Shown here: piece after piece, positions 25,322 to 39,600 of the stretch
Position numbering within the stretch: position 1 is the first letter of the stretch
How the letters are laid out: each line of letters starts with the position of its first letter
Origin: Eledone cirrhosa
Lineage: Eukaryota; Mollusca; Cephalopoda; Octopoda; Eledonidae
Assembly: GCA_964016885.1 (NCBI GenBank)
Contig: OZ024744.1
Location: forward strand, 115,142,802-115,206,801
Length of the DNA: 64,000 nucleotides
Direction: 5' to 3'
Position numbers and translations under genes: made by a program
The notes under the pieces: model-generated
Databases searched by the model: none
What the model saw: the letters and a program-made list of their open reading frames with translations, nothing else
Told to the model about the DNA's origin: nothing

Positions 25322-28300
25322 GTGTTCACTTCACAACATAGGTGTAGGTATGGCTGTGTTGTTAAGGTGTTCACTTCACAACATAGGTGTAGACATGGCT
25401 GTGTTGTTAAGGTGTTCACTTCACAACATAGGTGTAGGTATGGTTGTGTTGTTAAGGTGTTCACTTCACAACATAGGTGTAGACATGGCTGTGTTGTTAA
25501 GGTGTTCACTTCACAACATAGGTGTAGACATGGCTGTGTTGTTAAGGTGTTCACTTCACAACATAGGTGTAGGTATGGCTGTGTTGTTAAGGTGTCACTT
25601 CACAACATAGGTGTAGGTATGGCTGTGTTGTTAAGGTGTTCACTTCACAACATAGGTGTAGGTATAGCTGTGTTGTTAAGGTGTTCACTTCACAACATAG
25701 GTGTAGGTATGTCTGTGTTGTTAAGGTGTTCACTTCACAACATAGGTGTAGGTATGGCTGTGTTGTTAAGGTGTTCACTTCACAACATAGGTGTAGGTAT
25801 AGCTGTGTTGTTAAGGTGTTCACTTCACAACATAGGTGTAGACATGGCTGTGTTGTTAAGGTGTTCACTTCACAACATAGGTGTAGGTATGTCTGTGTTG
25901 TTAAGGTGTTCACTTCACAACATAGGTGTAGGTATGGCTGTGTTGTTAAGGTGTCACTTCACAACATAGGTGTAGGTATGGCTGTGTTGTTAAGGTGTTC
26001 ACTTCACAACATAGGTGTAGGTATGTCTGTGTTGTTAAGGTTTTCACTTCACAACATAGGTGTAGGTATGGCTGTGTTGTTAAGGTGTTCACTTCACAAC
26101 ATAGGTGTAGGTATGTCTGTGTTGTTAAGGTGTTCACTTCACAACATAGGTGTAGGTATGTCTGTGTTGTTTAGGTGTTCACTTCACAACATAGGTGTAG
26201 GTATGGCTGTGTTGTTAAGGTGTTCACTTCACAACAGAGGTGTAGACATGGCTGTGTTGTTAAGGTGTTCACTTCACAACATAGGTGTAGACATGGCTGT
26301 GTTGTTAAGGTGTTCACTTCACAACATAGGTGTAGACATGGCTGTGTTGTTAAGGTGTTCACTTCACAACATAGGTGTAGGTATGTCTGTGTTGTTAAGG
26401 TGTTCACTTCACAACATAGGTGTAGGTATGGCTGTGTTGTTAAGGTGTCACTTCACAACGTAGGTGTAGGTATGGCTGTGTTGTTAAGGTGTTCACTTCA
26501 CAACATAGGTGTAGGTATGTCTGTGTTGTTAAGGTGTTCACTTCACAACATAGGTGTAGGTATGGCTGTGTTGTTAAGGTGTTCACTTCATAACATAGGT
26601 GTAGGTATGTCTGTGTTGTTAAGGTGTTCACTTCACAACATAGGTGTATGTATGTCTGTGTTGTTAAGGTGTTCACTTCACAACATAGGTGTAGGTATGG
26701 CTGTGTTGTTAAGGTGTTCACTTCACAACATAGGTGTAGGTATGTCTGTGTTGTTAAGGTGTTCACTTCACAACATAGGTGTAGGTATGGTTGTGTTGTT
26801 AAGGTGTTCACTTCACAACATAGGTGTAGGTATGTCTGTGTTGTTGAGGTGTTCACTTCACAACATAGGTGTAGGTATGTCTGTGTTAAGGTGTAGACAT
26901 GGCTGTGTTGTTAAGGTGTTCACTTCACAACATAGGTGTATGTATGGCTGTGTTGTTAAGGTGTTCACTTCACAACATAGGTGTATGTATGTCTGTGTTG
27001 TTAAGGTGTTCACTTCACAACATAGGTGTAGGTATGGCTGTGTTGTTAAGGTGTTCACTTCACAACATAGGTGTATGTATGTCTGTGTTGTTAAGGTGTT
27101 CACTTCACAACATAGGTGTATGTATGTCTGTGTTGTTAAGGTGTTCACTTCACAACATAGGTGTAGGTATGGCTGTGTTGTTAAGGTGTTCACTTCACAA
27201 CATAGGTGTAGGTATGTCTGTGTTGTTAAGGTGTTCACTTCACAACATAGGTGTAGGTATAGCTGTGTTGTTAAGGTGTTCACTTCACAACATAGGTGTA
27301 GACATGGCTGTGTTGTTAAGGTGTTCACTTCACAACATAGGTGTAGACATGGCTGTGTTGTTAAGGTGTTCACTTCACAACATAGGTGTAGGTATGTCTG
27401 TGTTGTTAAGGTGTTCACTTCACAACATAGGTGTAGGTATGGCTGTGTTGTTAAGGTGTCACTTCACAACATAGGTGTAGGTATGGCTGTGTTGTTAAGG
27501 TGTTCACTTCACAACATAGGTGTAGGTATGTCTGTGTTGTTAAGGTTTTCACTTCACAACATAGGTGTAGGTATGGCTGTGTTGTTAAGGTGTTCATTTC
27601 ACAACATAGGTGTAGGTATGTCTGTGTTGTTAAGGTGTTCACTTCACAACATAGGTGTAGGTATGTCTGTGTTGTTTAGGTGTTCACTTCACAACATAGG
27701 TGTAGGTATGGCTGTGTTGTTAAGGTGTTCACTTCACAACATAGGTGTAGACATGGCTGTGTTGTTAAGGTGTTCACTTCACAACATAGGTGTAGGTATG
27801 GTTGTGTTGTTAAGGTGTTCACTTCACAACATAGGTGTAGACATGGCTGTGTTGTTAAGGTGTTCACTTCACAACATAGGTGTAGACATGGCTGTGTTGT
27901 TAAGGTGTTCACTTCACAACATAGGTGTAGGTATGGCTGTGTTGTTAAGGTGTCACTTCACAACATAGGTGTAGGTATGGCTGTGTTGTTAAGGTGTTCA
28001 CTTCACAACATAGGTGTAGGTATAGCTGTGTTGTTAAGGTGTTCACTTCACAACATAGGTGTAGGTATGTCTGTGTTGTTAAGGTGTTCACTTCACAACA
28101 TAGGTGTAGGTATGGCTGTGTTGTTAAGGTGTTCACTTCACAACATAGGTGTAGGTATAGCTGTGCTGTTAAGGTGTTCACCTCACAACATAGGTGTAGA
28201 CATGGCTGTGTTGTTAAGGTGTTCACTTCACAACATAGGTGTAGGTATGTCTGTGTTGTTAAGGTGTTCACTTCACAACATAGGTGTAGGTATGGCTGTG

Positions 28301-28821
28301 TTGTTAAGGTGTCACTTCACAACATAGGTGTAGGTATGGCTGTGTTGTTAAGGTGTTCACTTCACAACATAGGTGTAGGTATGTCTGTGTTGTTAAGGTT
28401 TTCACTTCACAACATAGGTGTAGGTATGGCTGTGTTGTTAAGGTGTTCACTTCACAACATAGGTGTAGGTATGTCTGTGTTGTTAAGGTGTTCACTTCAC
28501 AACATAGGTGTAGGTATGTCTGTGTTGTTTAGGTGTTCACTTCACAACATAGGTGTAGGTATGGCTGTGTTGTTAAGGTGTTCACTTCACAACATAGGTG
28601 TAGACATGGCTGTGTTGTTAAGGTGTTCACTTCACAACATAGGTGTAGACATGGCTGTGTTGTTAAGGTGTTCACTTCACAACATAGGTGTAGACATGGC
28701 TGTGTTGTTAAGGTGTTCACTTCACAACATAGGTGTAGGTATGTCTGTGTTGTTAAGGTGTTCACTTCACAACATAGGTGTAGGTATGGCTGTGTTGTTA
28801 AGGTGTCACTTCACAACGTAG
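25322..28821. repeat. Higher-order duplication in the array, offset 2,358 bp
   Basis: The block 25322-26463 recurs at 27680-28821 with the same unit order. Private differences include AACAGAGGTG at 26234 only and GCTGTGCTGTT at about 28160 only. It continues into the truncated-unit junction at 26880 and 29235. Confidence 0.85.
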
Positions 28822-31800
28822 GTGTAGGTATGGCTGTGTTGTTAAGGTGTTCACTTCACAACATAGGTGTAGGTATGTCTGTGTTGTTAAGGTGTTCACT
28901 TCACAACATAGGTGTAGGTATGGCTGTGTTGTTAAGGTGTTCACTTCATAACATAGGTGTAGGTATGTCTGTGTTGTTAAGGTGTTCACTTCACAACATA
29001 GGTGTATGTATGTCTGTGTTGTTAAGGTGTTCACTTCACAACATAGGTGTAGGTATGGCTGTGTTGTTAAGGTGTTCACTTCACAACATAGGTGTAGGTA
29101 TGTCTGTGTTGTTAAGGTGTTCACTTCACAACATAGGTGTAGGTATGGTTGTGTTGTTAAGGTGTTCACTTCACAACATAGGTGTAGGTATGTCTGTGTT
29201 GTTGAGGTGTTCACTTCACAACATACGTGTAGGTATGTCTGTGTTAAGGTGTAGACATGGCTGTGTTGTTAAGGTGTTCACTTCACAACATAGGTGTATG
29301 TATGGCTGTGTTGTTAAGGTGTTCACTTCACAACATAGGTGTATGTATGTCTGTGTTGTTAAGGTGTTCACTTCACAACATAGGTGTAGGTATGGCTGTG
29401 TTGTTAAGGTGTTCACTTCACAACATAGGTGTAGGTATGTCTGTGTTGTTAAGGTGTTCACTTCATGACATAGGTGTAGACATGGCTGTGTTGTTAAAGT
29501 GTCACTTCCCAACATAGGTGTAGGTTTGTCTGTGTTGTTAAGGTGTTCACTTCACAACATAGGTGTAGGTATGTCTGTGTTAAGGTGTAGACATGGCTGT
29601 GTTGTTAAGGTGTTCACTTCACAACATAGGTGTATGTATGGCTGTGTTGTTAAGGTGTTCACTTCACAACATAGGTGTAGGTATGTCTGTGTTGTTAAGG
29701 TGTTCACTTCACAACATAGGTGTAGGTATGGTTGTGTTGTTAAGGTGTTCACTTCACAACATAGGTGTAGACATGGCTGTGTTGTTAAGGTGTTCACTTC
29801 ACAACATAGGTGTAGGTATGTCTGTGTTGTTGAGGTGTTCACTTCACAACATAGGTGTAGACATGGCTGTGTTGTTAAGGTGTCACTTCACAACATAGGT
29901 GTAGGTATGTCTGTGTTAAGGTGTTTACTTCACAACATAGGTGTAGGTATAGCTGTGTCGTTAAGGTGTCACTTCCCAACATAGGTGTAGGTATGGCTGT
30001 GTTGTTAAGGTGTTCACTTCACAACATAGGTGTAGGTATGGCTGTGTTGTTAAGGTGTTCACTTCACAACATAGGTGTAGGTATGGCTGTGTTTTTAAAG
30101 TGTTCACTTCACAACATATGTGTAGGTATGGCTGTGTTGTTAAGGTGTTCACTTCACAACATAGGTGTAGGTATGGCTGTGTTGTTAAGGTGTTCACTTC
30201 ACAACATAGGTGTAGGTATGGCTGTGTTGTTAAGGTGTTCACTTCACAACATAGGTGTAGACATGGCTGTGTTGTTAAGGTGTTCACTTCACAACATATG
30301 TGTAGGTATGGCTGTGTTGTTAAGGTGTTCACTTCACAACATAGGTGTAGGTATGGCTGTGTTGTTAAGGTGTTCACTTCACAACATAGGTGTAGACATG
30401 GCTGTGTTGACAAGGTGTTCACTTCACAACATAGGTGTAGGTATGGTTGTGTTGTTAAGGTGTTCACTTCACAACATAGGTGTAGGTATGGCTGTGTTGT
30501 TAAGGTGTCACTTCACAACATAGGTGTAGGTATGGCTGTGTTGTTAAGGTGTTCACTTCACAACATAGGTGTAGGTATTGCTGTGTTGTTAAGGTGTTCA
30601 CTTCACAACATAGGTGTAGGTATGTCTGTGTTGTTAAGGTGTTCACTTCACAACATAGGTGTAGGTATGGCTGTGTTGTTAAGGTGTTCACTTCACAACA
30701 TAGGTGTAGGTATAGCTGTGTTGTTAAGGTGTTCACTTCACAACATAGGTGTAGACATGGCTGTGTTGTTAAGGTGTTCACTTCACAACATAGGTGTAGG
30801 TATGTCTGCTGTGTTGTTAAGGTGTTCACTTCACAACATAGGTGTAGGTATGGCTGTGTTGTTAAGGTGTCACTTCACAACATAGGTGTAGGTATGGCTG
30901 TGTTGTTAAGGTGTTCACTTCACAACATAGGTGTAGGTATGTCTGTGTTGTTAAGGTTTTCACTTCACAACATAGGTGTAGGTATGGCTGTGTTGTTAAG
31001 GTGTTCACTTCACAACATAGGTGTAGGTATGTCTGTGTTGTTAAGGTGTTCACTTCACAACATTGGTGTAGGTATGTCTGTGTTGTTTAGGTGTTCACTT
31101 CACAACATAGGTGTAGGTATGGCTGTGTTGTTAAGGTGTTCACTTCACAACATAGGTGTAGACATGGCTGTGTTGTTAAGGTGTTCACTTCACAACATAG
31201 GTGTAGGTATGGTTGTGTTGTTAAGGTGTTCACTTCACAACATAGGTGTAGACATGGCTGTGTTGTTAAGGTGTTCACTTCACAACATAGGTGTAGGTAT
31301 GTCTGTGTTGTTAAGGTGTTCACTTCACAACATAGGTGTAGGTATGGCTGTGTTGTTAAGGTGTCACTTCACAATGTAGGTGTAGGTATGGCTGTGTTGT
31401 TAAGGTGTTCACTTCACAACATAGGTGTAGGTATGTCTGTGTTGTTAAGGTGTTCACTTCACAACATAGGTGTAGGTATGGCTGTGTTGTTAAGGTGTTC
31501 ACTTCATAACATAGGTGTAGGTATGTCTGTGTTGTTAAGGTGTTCACTTCACAACATAGGTGTATGTATGTCTGTGTTGTTAAGGTGTTCACTTCACAAC
31601 ATAGGTGTAGGTATGGCTGTGTTGTTAAGGTGTTCACTTCACAACATAGGTGTAGGTATGTCTGTGTTGTTAAGGTGTTCACTTCACAACATAGGTGTAG
31701 GTATGGTTGTGTTGTTAAGGTGTTCACTTCACAACATAGGTGTAGGTATGTCTGTGTTGTTGAGGTGTTCACTTCACAACATAGGTGTAGGTATGTCTGT

Positions 31801-33000
31801 GTTAAGGTGTAGACATGGCTGTGTTGTTAAGGTGTTCACTTCACAACATAGGTGTATGTATGGCTGTGTTGTTAAGGTGTTCACTTCACAACATAGGTGT
31901 ATGTATGTCTGTGTTGTTAAGGTGTTCACTTCACAACATAGGTGTAGGTATGGCTGTGTTGTTAAGGTGTTCACTTCACAACATAGGTGTAGGTATGTCT
32001 GTGTTGTTAAGGTGTTCACTTCATGACATAGGTGTAGACATGGCTGTGTTGTTAAAGTGTCACTTCCCAACATAGGTGTAGGTTTGTCTGTGTTGTTAAG
32101 GTGTTCACTTCACAACATAGGTGTAGGTATGTCTGTGTTAAGGTGTAGACATGGCTGTGTTGTTAAGGTGTTCACTTCACAACATAGGTGTATGTATGGC
32201 TGTGTTGTTAAGGTGTTCACTTCACAACATAGGTGTAGGTATGTCTGTGTTGTTAAGGTGTTCACTTCACAACATAGGTGTAGGTATGGTTGTGTTGTTA
32301 AGGTGTTCACTTCACAACATAGGTGTAGACATGGCTGTGTTGTTAAGGTGTTCACTTCACAACATAGGTGTAGGTATGTCTGTGTTGTTGAGGTGTTCAC
32401 TTCACAACATAGGTGTAGACATGGCTGTGTTGTTAAGGTGTCACTTCACAACATAGGTGTAGGTATGTCTGTGTTAAGGTGTTTAATTCACGACATAGGT
32501 GTAGGTATAGCTGTGTCGTTAAGGTGTCACTTCCCAACATAGGTGTAGGTATGGCTGTGTTGTTAAGGTGTTCACTTCACAACATAGGTGTAGGTATGGC
32601 TGTGTTGTTAAGGTGTTCACTTCACAACATAGGTGTAGGTATGGCTGTGTTTTTAAAGTGTTCACTTCACAACATATGTGTAGGTATGGCTGTGTTGTTA
32701 AGGTGTTCACTTCACAACATAGGTGTAGGTATGGCTGTGTTGTTAAGGTGTTCACTTCACAACATAGGTGTAGGTATGGATGTGTTGTTAAGGTGTTCAC
32801 TTCACAACATAGGTGTAGACATGGCTGTGTTGTTAAGGTGTTCACTTCACAACATATGTGTAGGTATGGCTGTGTTGTTAAGGTGTTCACTTCACAACAT
32901 AGGTGTAGGTATGGCTGTGTTGTTAAGGTGTTCACTTCACAACATAGGTGTAGACATGGCTGTGTTGTTAAGGTGTTCACTTCACAACATATGTGTAGGT
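28533..33000. repeat. Higher-order duplication in the array, offset 2,558 bp
   Basis: The block 28533-30400 recurs at 31091-32960. Both copies carry the CTTCATGACA unit, the CTTCCCAACATAGG unit, the truncated unit and a GTGTTTTTAAAGTG unit (30090 and 32648). Confidence 0.85.
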
Positions 33001-33686
33001 ATGGCTGTGTTGTTAAGGTGTTCACTTCACAACATAGGTGTAGGTATGGCTGTGTTGTTAAGGTGTTCACTTCACAACATAGGTGTAGGTATAGCTGTGT
33101 TGTTAAGGTGTTCACTTCACAACATAGGTGTAGGTATGGTTGTGTTAAGGTGTTCACTTCACAACATAGGTGTAGGTATGGCTGTGTTGTTAAGGTGTCA
33201 CTTCACAACATAGGTGTAGGTATGTCTGTGTTGTTAAGGTGTTCACTTCACAACATAGGTGTAGGTATGGCTGTGTTGTTAAGGTGTTCACTTCACAACA
33301 TAGGTGTAGGTATGGCTGTGTTGTTAAGGTGTCACTTCACAACATAGGTGTAGGTATGGCTGTGTTGTTAAGGTGTTCACTTCACAACATAGGTGTAGGT
33401 ATAGCTGTGTTGTTAAGGTGTTCACTTCACAACATAGGTGTAGGTATGGTTGTGTTGTTAAGGTGTTCACTTCACAACATAGGTGTAGGTATGGCTGTGT
33501 TGTTAAGGAGTTCTCTTCACAACATAGGGGTAGGTATGGCTGTGTTGTTAAGGTGTTCACTTCACAACATAGGTGTAGACATGGCTGTGTTGTTAAGGTG
33601 TTCACTTCACAACATAGGTGTAGGTATGGCTGTGTTGTTAAGGTGTCACTTCACAACATAGGTGTAGGTATGGCTGTGTTGTTAAG

Positions 33687-36600
33687 GTGTTCACTTCACA
33701 ACATAGGTGTAGGTATAGCTGTGTTGTTAAGGTGTTCACTTCACAACATAGGTGTAGGTATGTCTGTGTTGTTAAGGTGTTCACTTCACAACATAGGTGT
33801 AGGTATGGCTGTGTTGTTAAGGTGTTCACTTCACAACATAGGTGTAGGTATAGCTGTGTTGTTAAGGTGTTCACTTCACAACATAGGTGTAGACATGGCT
33901 GTGTTGTTAAGGTGTTCACTTCACAACATAGGTGTAGACATGGCTGTGTTGTTAAGGTGTTCACTTCACAACATAGGTGTAGGTATGTCTGTGTTGTTAA
34001 GGTGTTCACTTCACAACATAGGTGTAGGTATGGCTGTGTTGTTAAGGTGTCACTTCACAACATAGGTGTAGGTATGGCTGTGTTGTTAAGGTGTTCACTT
34101 CACAACATAGGTGTAGGTATGTCTGTGTTGTTAAGGTTTTCACTTCACAACATAGGTGTAGGTATGGCTGTGTTGTTAAGGTGTTCACTTCACAACATAG
34201 GTGTAGGTATGTCTGTGTTGTTAAGGTGTTCACTTCACAACATAGGTGTAGGTATGTCTGTGTTGTTTAGGTGTTCACTTCACAACATAGGTGTAGGTAT
34301 GGCTGTGTTGTTAAGGTGTTCACTTCACAACATAGGTGTAGACATGGCTGTGTTGTTAAGGTGTTCACTTCACAACATAGGTGTAGGTATGGTTGTGTTG
34401 TTAAGGTGTTCACTTCACAACATAGGTGTAGACATGGCTGTGTTGTTAAGGTGTTCACTTCACAACATAGGTGTAGGTATGTCTGTGTTGTTAAGGTGTT
34501 CACTTCACAACATAGGTGTAGGTATGGCTGTGTTGTTAAGGTGTCACTTCACAACATAGGTGTAGGTATGGCTGTGTTGTTAAGGTGTTCACTTCACAAC
34601 ATAGGTGTAGGTATGTCTGTGTTGTTAAGGTGTTCACTTCACAACATAGGTGTAGGTATGGCTGTGTTGTTAAGGTGTTCACTTCACAAAATAGGTGTAG
34701 GTATGGTTGTGTTGTTAAGGTGTTCACTTCACAACATAGGTGTAGACATGGCTGTGTTGTTAAGGTGTTCACTTCACAACATAGGTGTAGGTATGTCTGT
34801 GTTGTTGAGGTGTTCACTTTACAACATAGGTGTAGGTATGGTTGTGTTGTTAAGGTGTTCACTTCACGACATAGGTGTAGACATGGCTGTGTTGTTAAAG
34901 TGTCACTTCCCAACATAGGTGTAGGTATGTCTGTGTTGTTAAGGTGTTCACTTCACAACATAGGTGTAGGTATGTCTGTGTTAAGGTGTAGCCATGGCTG
35001 TGTTGTTAAGGTGTTCACTTCACAACATAGGTGTATGTATGGCTGTGTTGTTAAGGTGTTCACTTCACAACATAGGTGTAGGTATGTCTGTGTTGTTAAG
35101 GTGTTCACTTCACAACATAGGTGTAGGTATGGTTGTGTTGTTAAGGTGTTCACTTCACAACATAGGTGTAGACATGGCTGTGTTGTTAAGGTGTTCACTT
35201 CACAACATAGGTGTAGGTATGTCTGTGTTGTTGAGGTGTTCACTTCACAACATAGGTGTAGACATGGCTGTGTTGTTAAGGTGTCACTTCACAACATAGG
35301 TGTAGGTATGTCTGTGTTAAGGTGTTCACTTCACAACATAGGTGTAGGTATAGCTGTGTCGTTAAGGTGTTCACTTCACAACATAGGTGTAGGTATGGCT
35401 GTGTTGTTAAGGAGTTCTCTTCACAACATAGGTGTAGGTATGTCTGTGTTGTTGAGGTGTTCACTTCACAACATAGGTGTAGGTATGGTTGTGTTGTTAA
35501 GGTGTTCACTTCACGACATAGGTGTAGACATGGCTGTGTTGTTAAAGTGTCACTTCCCAACATAGGTGTAGGTATGTCTGTGTTGTTAAGGTGTTCACTT
35601 CACAACATAGGTGTAGGTATGTCTGTGTTAAGGTGTAGCCATGGCTGTGTTGTTAAGGTGTTCACTTCACAACATAGGTGTAGGTATGTCTGTGTTGTTA
35701 AGGTGTTCACTTCACAACATAGGTGTAGGTATGGTTGTGTTGTTAAGGTGTTCACTTCACAACATAGGTGTAGACATGGCTGTGTTGTTAAGGTGTTCAC
35801 TTCACAACATAGGTGTAGGTATGTCTGTGTTGTTGAGGTGTTCACTTCACAACATAGGTGTAGACATGGCTGTGTTGTTAAGGTGTCACTTCACAACATA
35901 GGTGTAGGTATGTCTGTGTTAAGGTGTTCACTTAACAACATAGGTGTAGGTATAGCTGTGTCGTTAAGGTGTTCACTTCACAACATACGTGTAGGTATGG
36001 CTGTGTTGTTAAGGAGTTCTCTTCACAACATAGGGGTAGGTATGGCTGTGTTGTTAAGGTGTTCACTTCACAACATAGGTGTAGACATGGCTGTGTTGTT
36101 AAGGTGTTCACTTCACAACATAGGTGTAGGTATGGCTGTGTTGTTAAGGTGTCACTTCACAACATAGGTGTAGGTATGGCTGTGTTGTTAAGGTGTTCAC
36201 TTCACAACATAGGTGTAGGTATAGCTGTGTTGTTAAGGTGTTCACTTCACAACATAGGTGTAGGTATGTCTGTGTTGTTAAGGTGTTCACTTCACAACAT
36301 AGGTGTAGGTATGGCTGTGTTGTTAAGGTGTTCACTTCACAACATAGGTGTAGGTATAGCTGTGTTGTTAAGGTGTTCACTTCACAACATAGGTGTAGAC
36401 ATGGCTGTGTTGTTAAGGTGTTCACTTCACAACATAGGTGTAGACATGGCTGTGTTGTTAAGGTGTTCACTTCACAACATAGGTGTAGGTATGTCTGTGT
36501 TGTTAAGGTGTTCACTTCACAACATAGGTGTAGGTATGGCTGTGTTGTTAAGGTGTCACTTCACAACATAGGTGTAGGTATGGCTGTGTTGTTAATGTGT

Positions 36601-39600
36601 TCACTTCACAACATAGGTGTAGGTATGTCTGTGTTGTTAAGGTTTTCACTTCACAACATAGGTGTAGGTATGGCTGTGTTGTTAAGGTGTTCACTTCACA
36701 ACATAGGTGTAGGTATGTCTGTGTTGTTAAGGTGTTCACTTCACAACATAGGTGTAGGTATGTCTGTGTTGTTTAGGTGTTCACTTCACAACATAGGTGT
36801 AGGTATGGCTGTGTTGTTAAGGTGTTCACTTCACAACATAGGTGTAGACATGGCTGTGTTGTTAAGGTGTTCACTTCACAACATAGGTGTAGGTATGGTT
36901 GTGTTGTTAAGGTGTTCACTTCACAACATAGGTGTAGACATGGCTGTGTTGTTAAGGTGTTCACTTCACAACATAGGTGTAGGTATGTCTGTGTTGTTAA
37001 GGTGTTCACTTCACAACATAGGTGTAGGTATGGCTGTGTTGTTAAGGTGTCACTTCACAACATAGGTGTAGGTATGGCTGTGTTGTTAAGGTGTTCACTT
37101 CACAACATAGGTGTAGGTATGTCTGTGTTGTTAAGGTGTTCACTTCACAACATAGGTGTAGGTATGGCTGTGTTGTTAAGGTGTTCACTTCACAACATAG
37201 GTGTAGGTATGGTTGTGTTGTTAAGGTGTTCACTTCACAACATAGGTGTAGACATGGCTGTGTTGTTAAGGTGTTCACTTCACAACATAGGTGTAGGTAT
37301 GTCTGTGTTGTTGAGGTGTTCACTTCACAACATAGGTGTAGGTATGGTTGTGTTGTTAAGGTGTTCACTTCACGACATAGGTGTAGACATGGCTGTGTTG
37401 TTAAAGTGTCACTTCCCAACATAGGTGTAGGTATGTCTGTGTTGTTAAGGTGTTCACTTCACAACATAGGTGTAGGTATGTCTGTGTTAAGGTGTAGCCA
37501 TGGCTGTGTTGTTAAGGTGTTCACTTCACAACATAGGTGTATGTATGGCTGTGTTGTTAAGGTGTTCACTTCACAACATAGGTGTAGGTATGTCTGTGTT
37601 GTTAAGGTGTTCACTTCACAACATAGGTGTAGGTATGGTTGTGTTGTTAAGGTGTTCACTTCACAACATAGGTGTAGACATGGCTGTGTTGTTAAGGTGT
37701 TCACTTCACAACATAGGTGTAGGTATGTCTGTGTTGTTGAGGTGTTCACTTCACAACATAGGTGTAGACATGGCTGTGTTGTTAAGGTGTCACTTCACAA
37801 CATAGGTGTAGGTATGTCTGTGTTAAGGTGTTTACTTCACAACATAGGTGTAGGTATAGCTGTGTCGTTAAGGTGTCACTTCCCAACATAGGTGTAGGTA
37901 TGGCTGTGTTGTTAAGGTGTTCACTTCACAACATAGGTGTAGGTATGGCAGTGTTGTTAAGGTGTTCACTTCACAACATAGGTGTAGGTATGGTTGTGTT
38001 GTTAAGGTGTTCACTTCCCAACATAGGTGTAGGTATGGCTGTGTTGTTAAGGTGTTCACTTCACAACATAGGTGTAGGTATGGCTGTGTTGTTAAGGTGT
38101 TCACTTCACAACATAGGTGTAGGTATGGCTGTGTTTTTAAGGTGTTCACTTCACAACATATGTGTAGGTATGGCTGTGTTGTTAAGGTGTTCACTTCACA
38201 ACATAGGTGTAGGTATGGCTGTGTTGTTAAGGTGTTCACTTCACAACATAGGTGTAGGTATGGCTGTGTTGTTAAGGTGTTCACTTCACAACATAGGTGT
38301 AGGTATGGCTGTGTTGTTAAGGTGTTCACTTCACAACATAGGTGTAGGTATGGCTGTGTTGTTTAGGTGTCACTTCACAACATAGGTGTAGGTATGGCTG
38401 TGTTGTTAAGGTGTCACTTCACAACATAGGTGTAGGTATGGCTGTGTTGTTAAGGTGTCACTTCACAACATAGGTGTAGGTATGGCTGTGTTGTTAAGGA
38501 GTTCTCTTCACAACATAGGGGTAGGTATGGCTGTGTTGTTAAGGTGTTCACTTCACAACATAGGTGTAGACATGGCTGTGTTGTTAAGGTGTTCACTTCA
38601 CAACATAGGTGTAGGTATGGCTGTGTTGTTAAGGTGTCACTTCACAACATAGGTGTAGGTATGGCTGTGTTGTTAAGGTGTTCACTTCACAACATAGGTG
38701 TAGGTATAGCTGTGTTGTTAAGGTGTTCACTTCACAACATAGGTGTAGGTATGTCTGTGTTGTTAAGGTGTTCACTTCACAACATAGGTGTAGGTATGGC
38801 TGTGTTGTTAAGGTGTTCACTTCACAACATAGGTGTAGGTATAGCTGTGTTGTTAAGGTGTTCACTTCACAACATAGGTGTAGACATGGCTGTGTTGTTA
38901 AGGTGTTCACTTCACAACATAGGTGTAGACATGGCTGTGTTGTTAAGGTGTTCACTTCACAACATAGGTGTAGGTATGTCTGTGTTGTTAAGGTGTTCAC
39001 TTCACAACATAGGTGTAGGTATGGCTGTGTTGTTAAGGTGTCACTTCACAACATAGGTGTAGGTATGGCTGTGTTGTTAAGGTGTTCACTTCACAACATA
39101 GGTGTAGGTATGTCTGTGTTGTTAAGGTTTTCACTTCACAACATAGGTGTAGGTATGGCTGTGTTGTTAAGGTGTTCACTTCACAACATAGGTGTAGGTA
39201 TGTCTGTGTTGTTAAGGTGTTCACTTCACAACATAGGTGTAGGTATGTCTGTGTTGTTTAGGTGTTCACTTCACAACATAGGTGTAGGTATGGCTGTGTT
39301 GTTAAGGTGTTCACTTCACAACATAGGTGTAGACATGGCTGTGTTGTTAAGGTGTTCACTTCACAAATATAGGTGTAGGTATGGTTGTGTTGTTAAGGTG
39401 TTCACTTCACAACATAGGTGTAGACATGGCTGTGTTGTTAAGGTGTTCACTTCACAACATAGGTGTAGGTATGTCTGTGTTGTTAAGGTGTTCACTTCAC
39501 AACATAGGTGTAGGTATGGCTGTGTTGTTAAGGTGTCACTTCACAACATAGGTGTAGGTATGGCTGTGTTGTTAAGGTGTTCACTTCACAACATAGGTGT

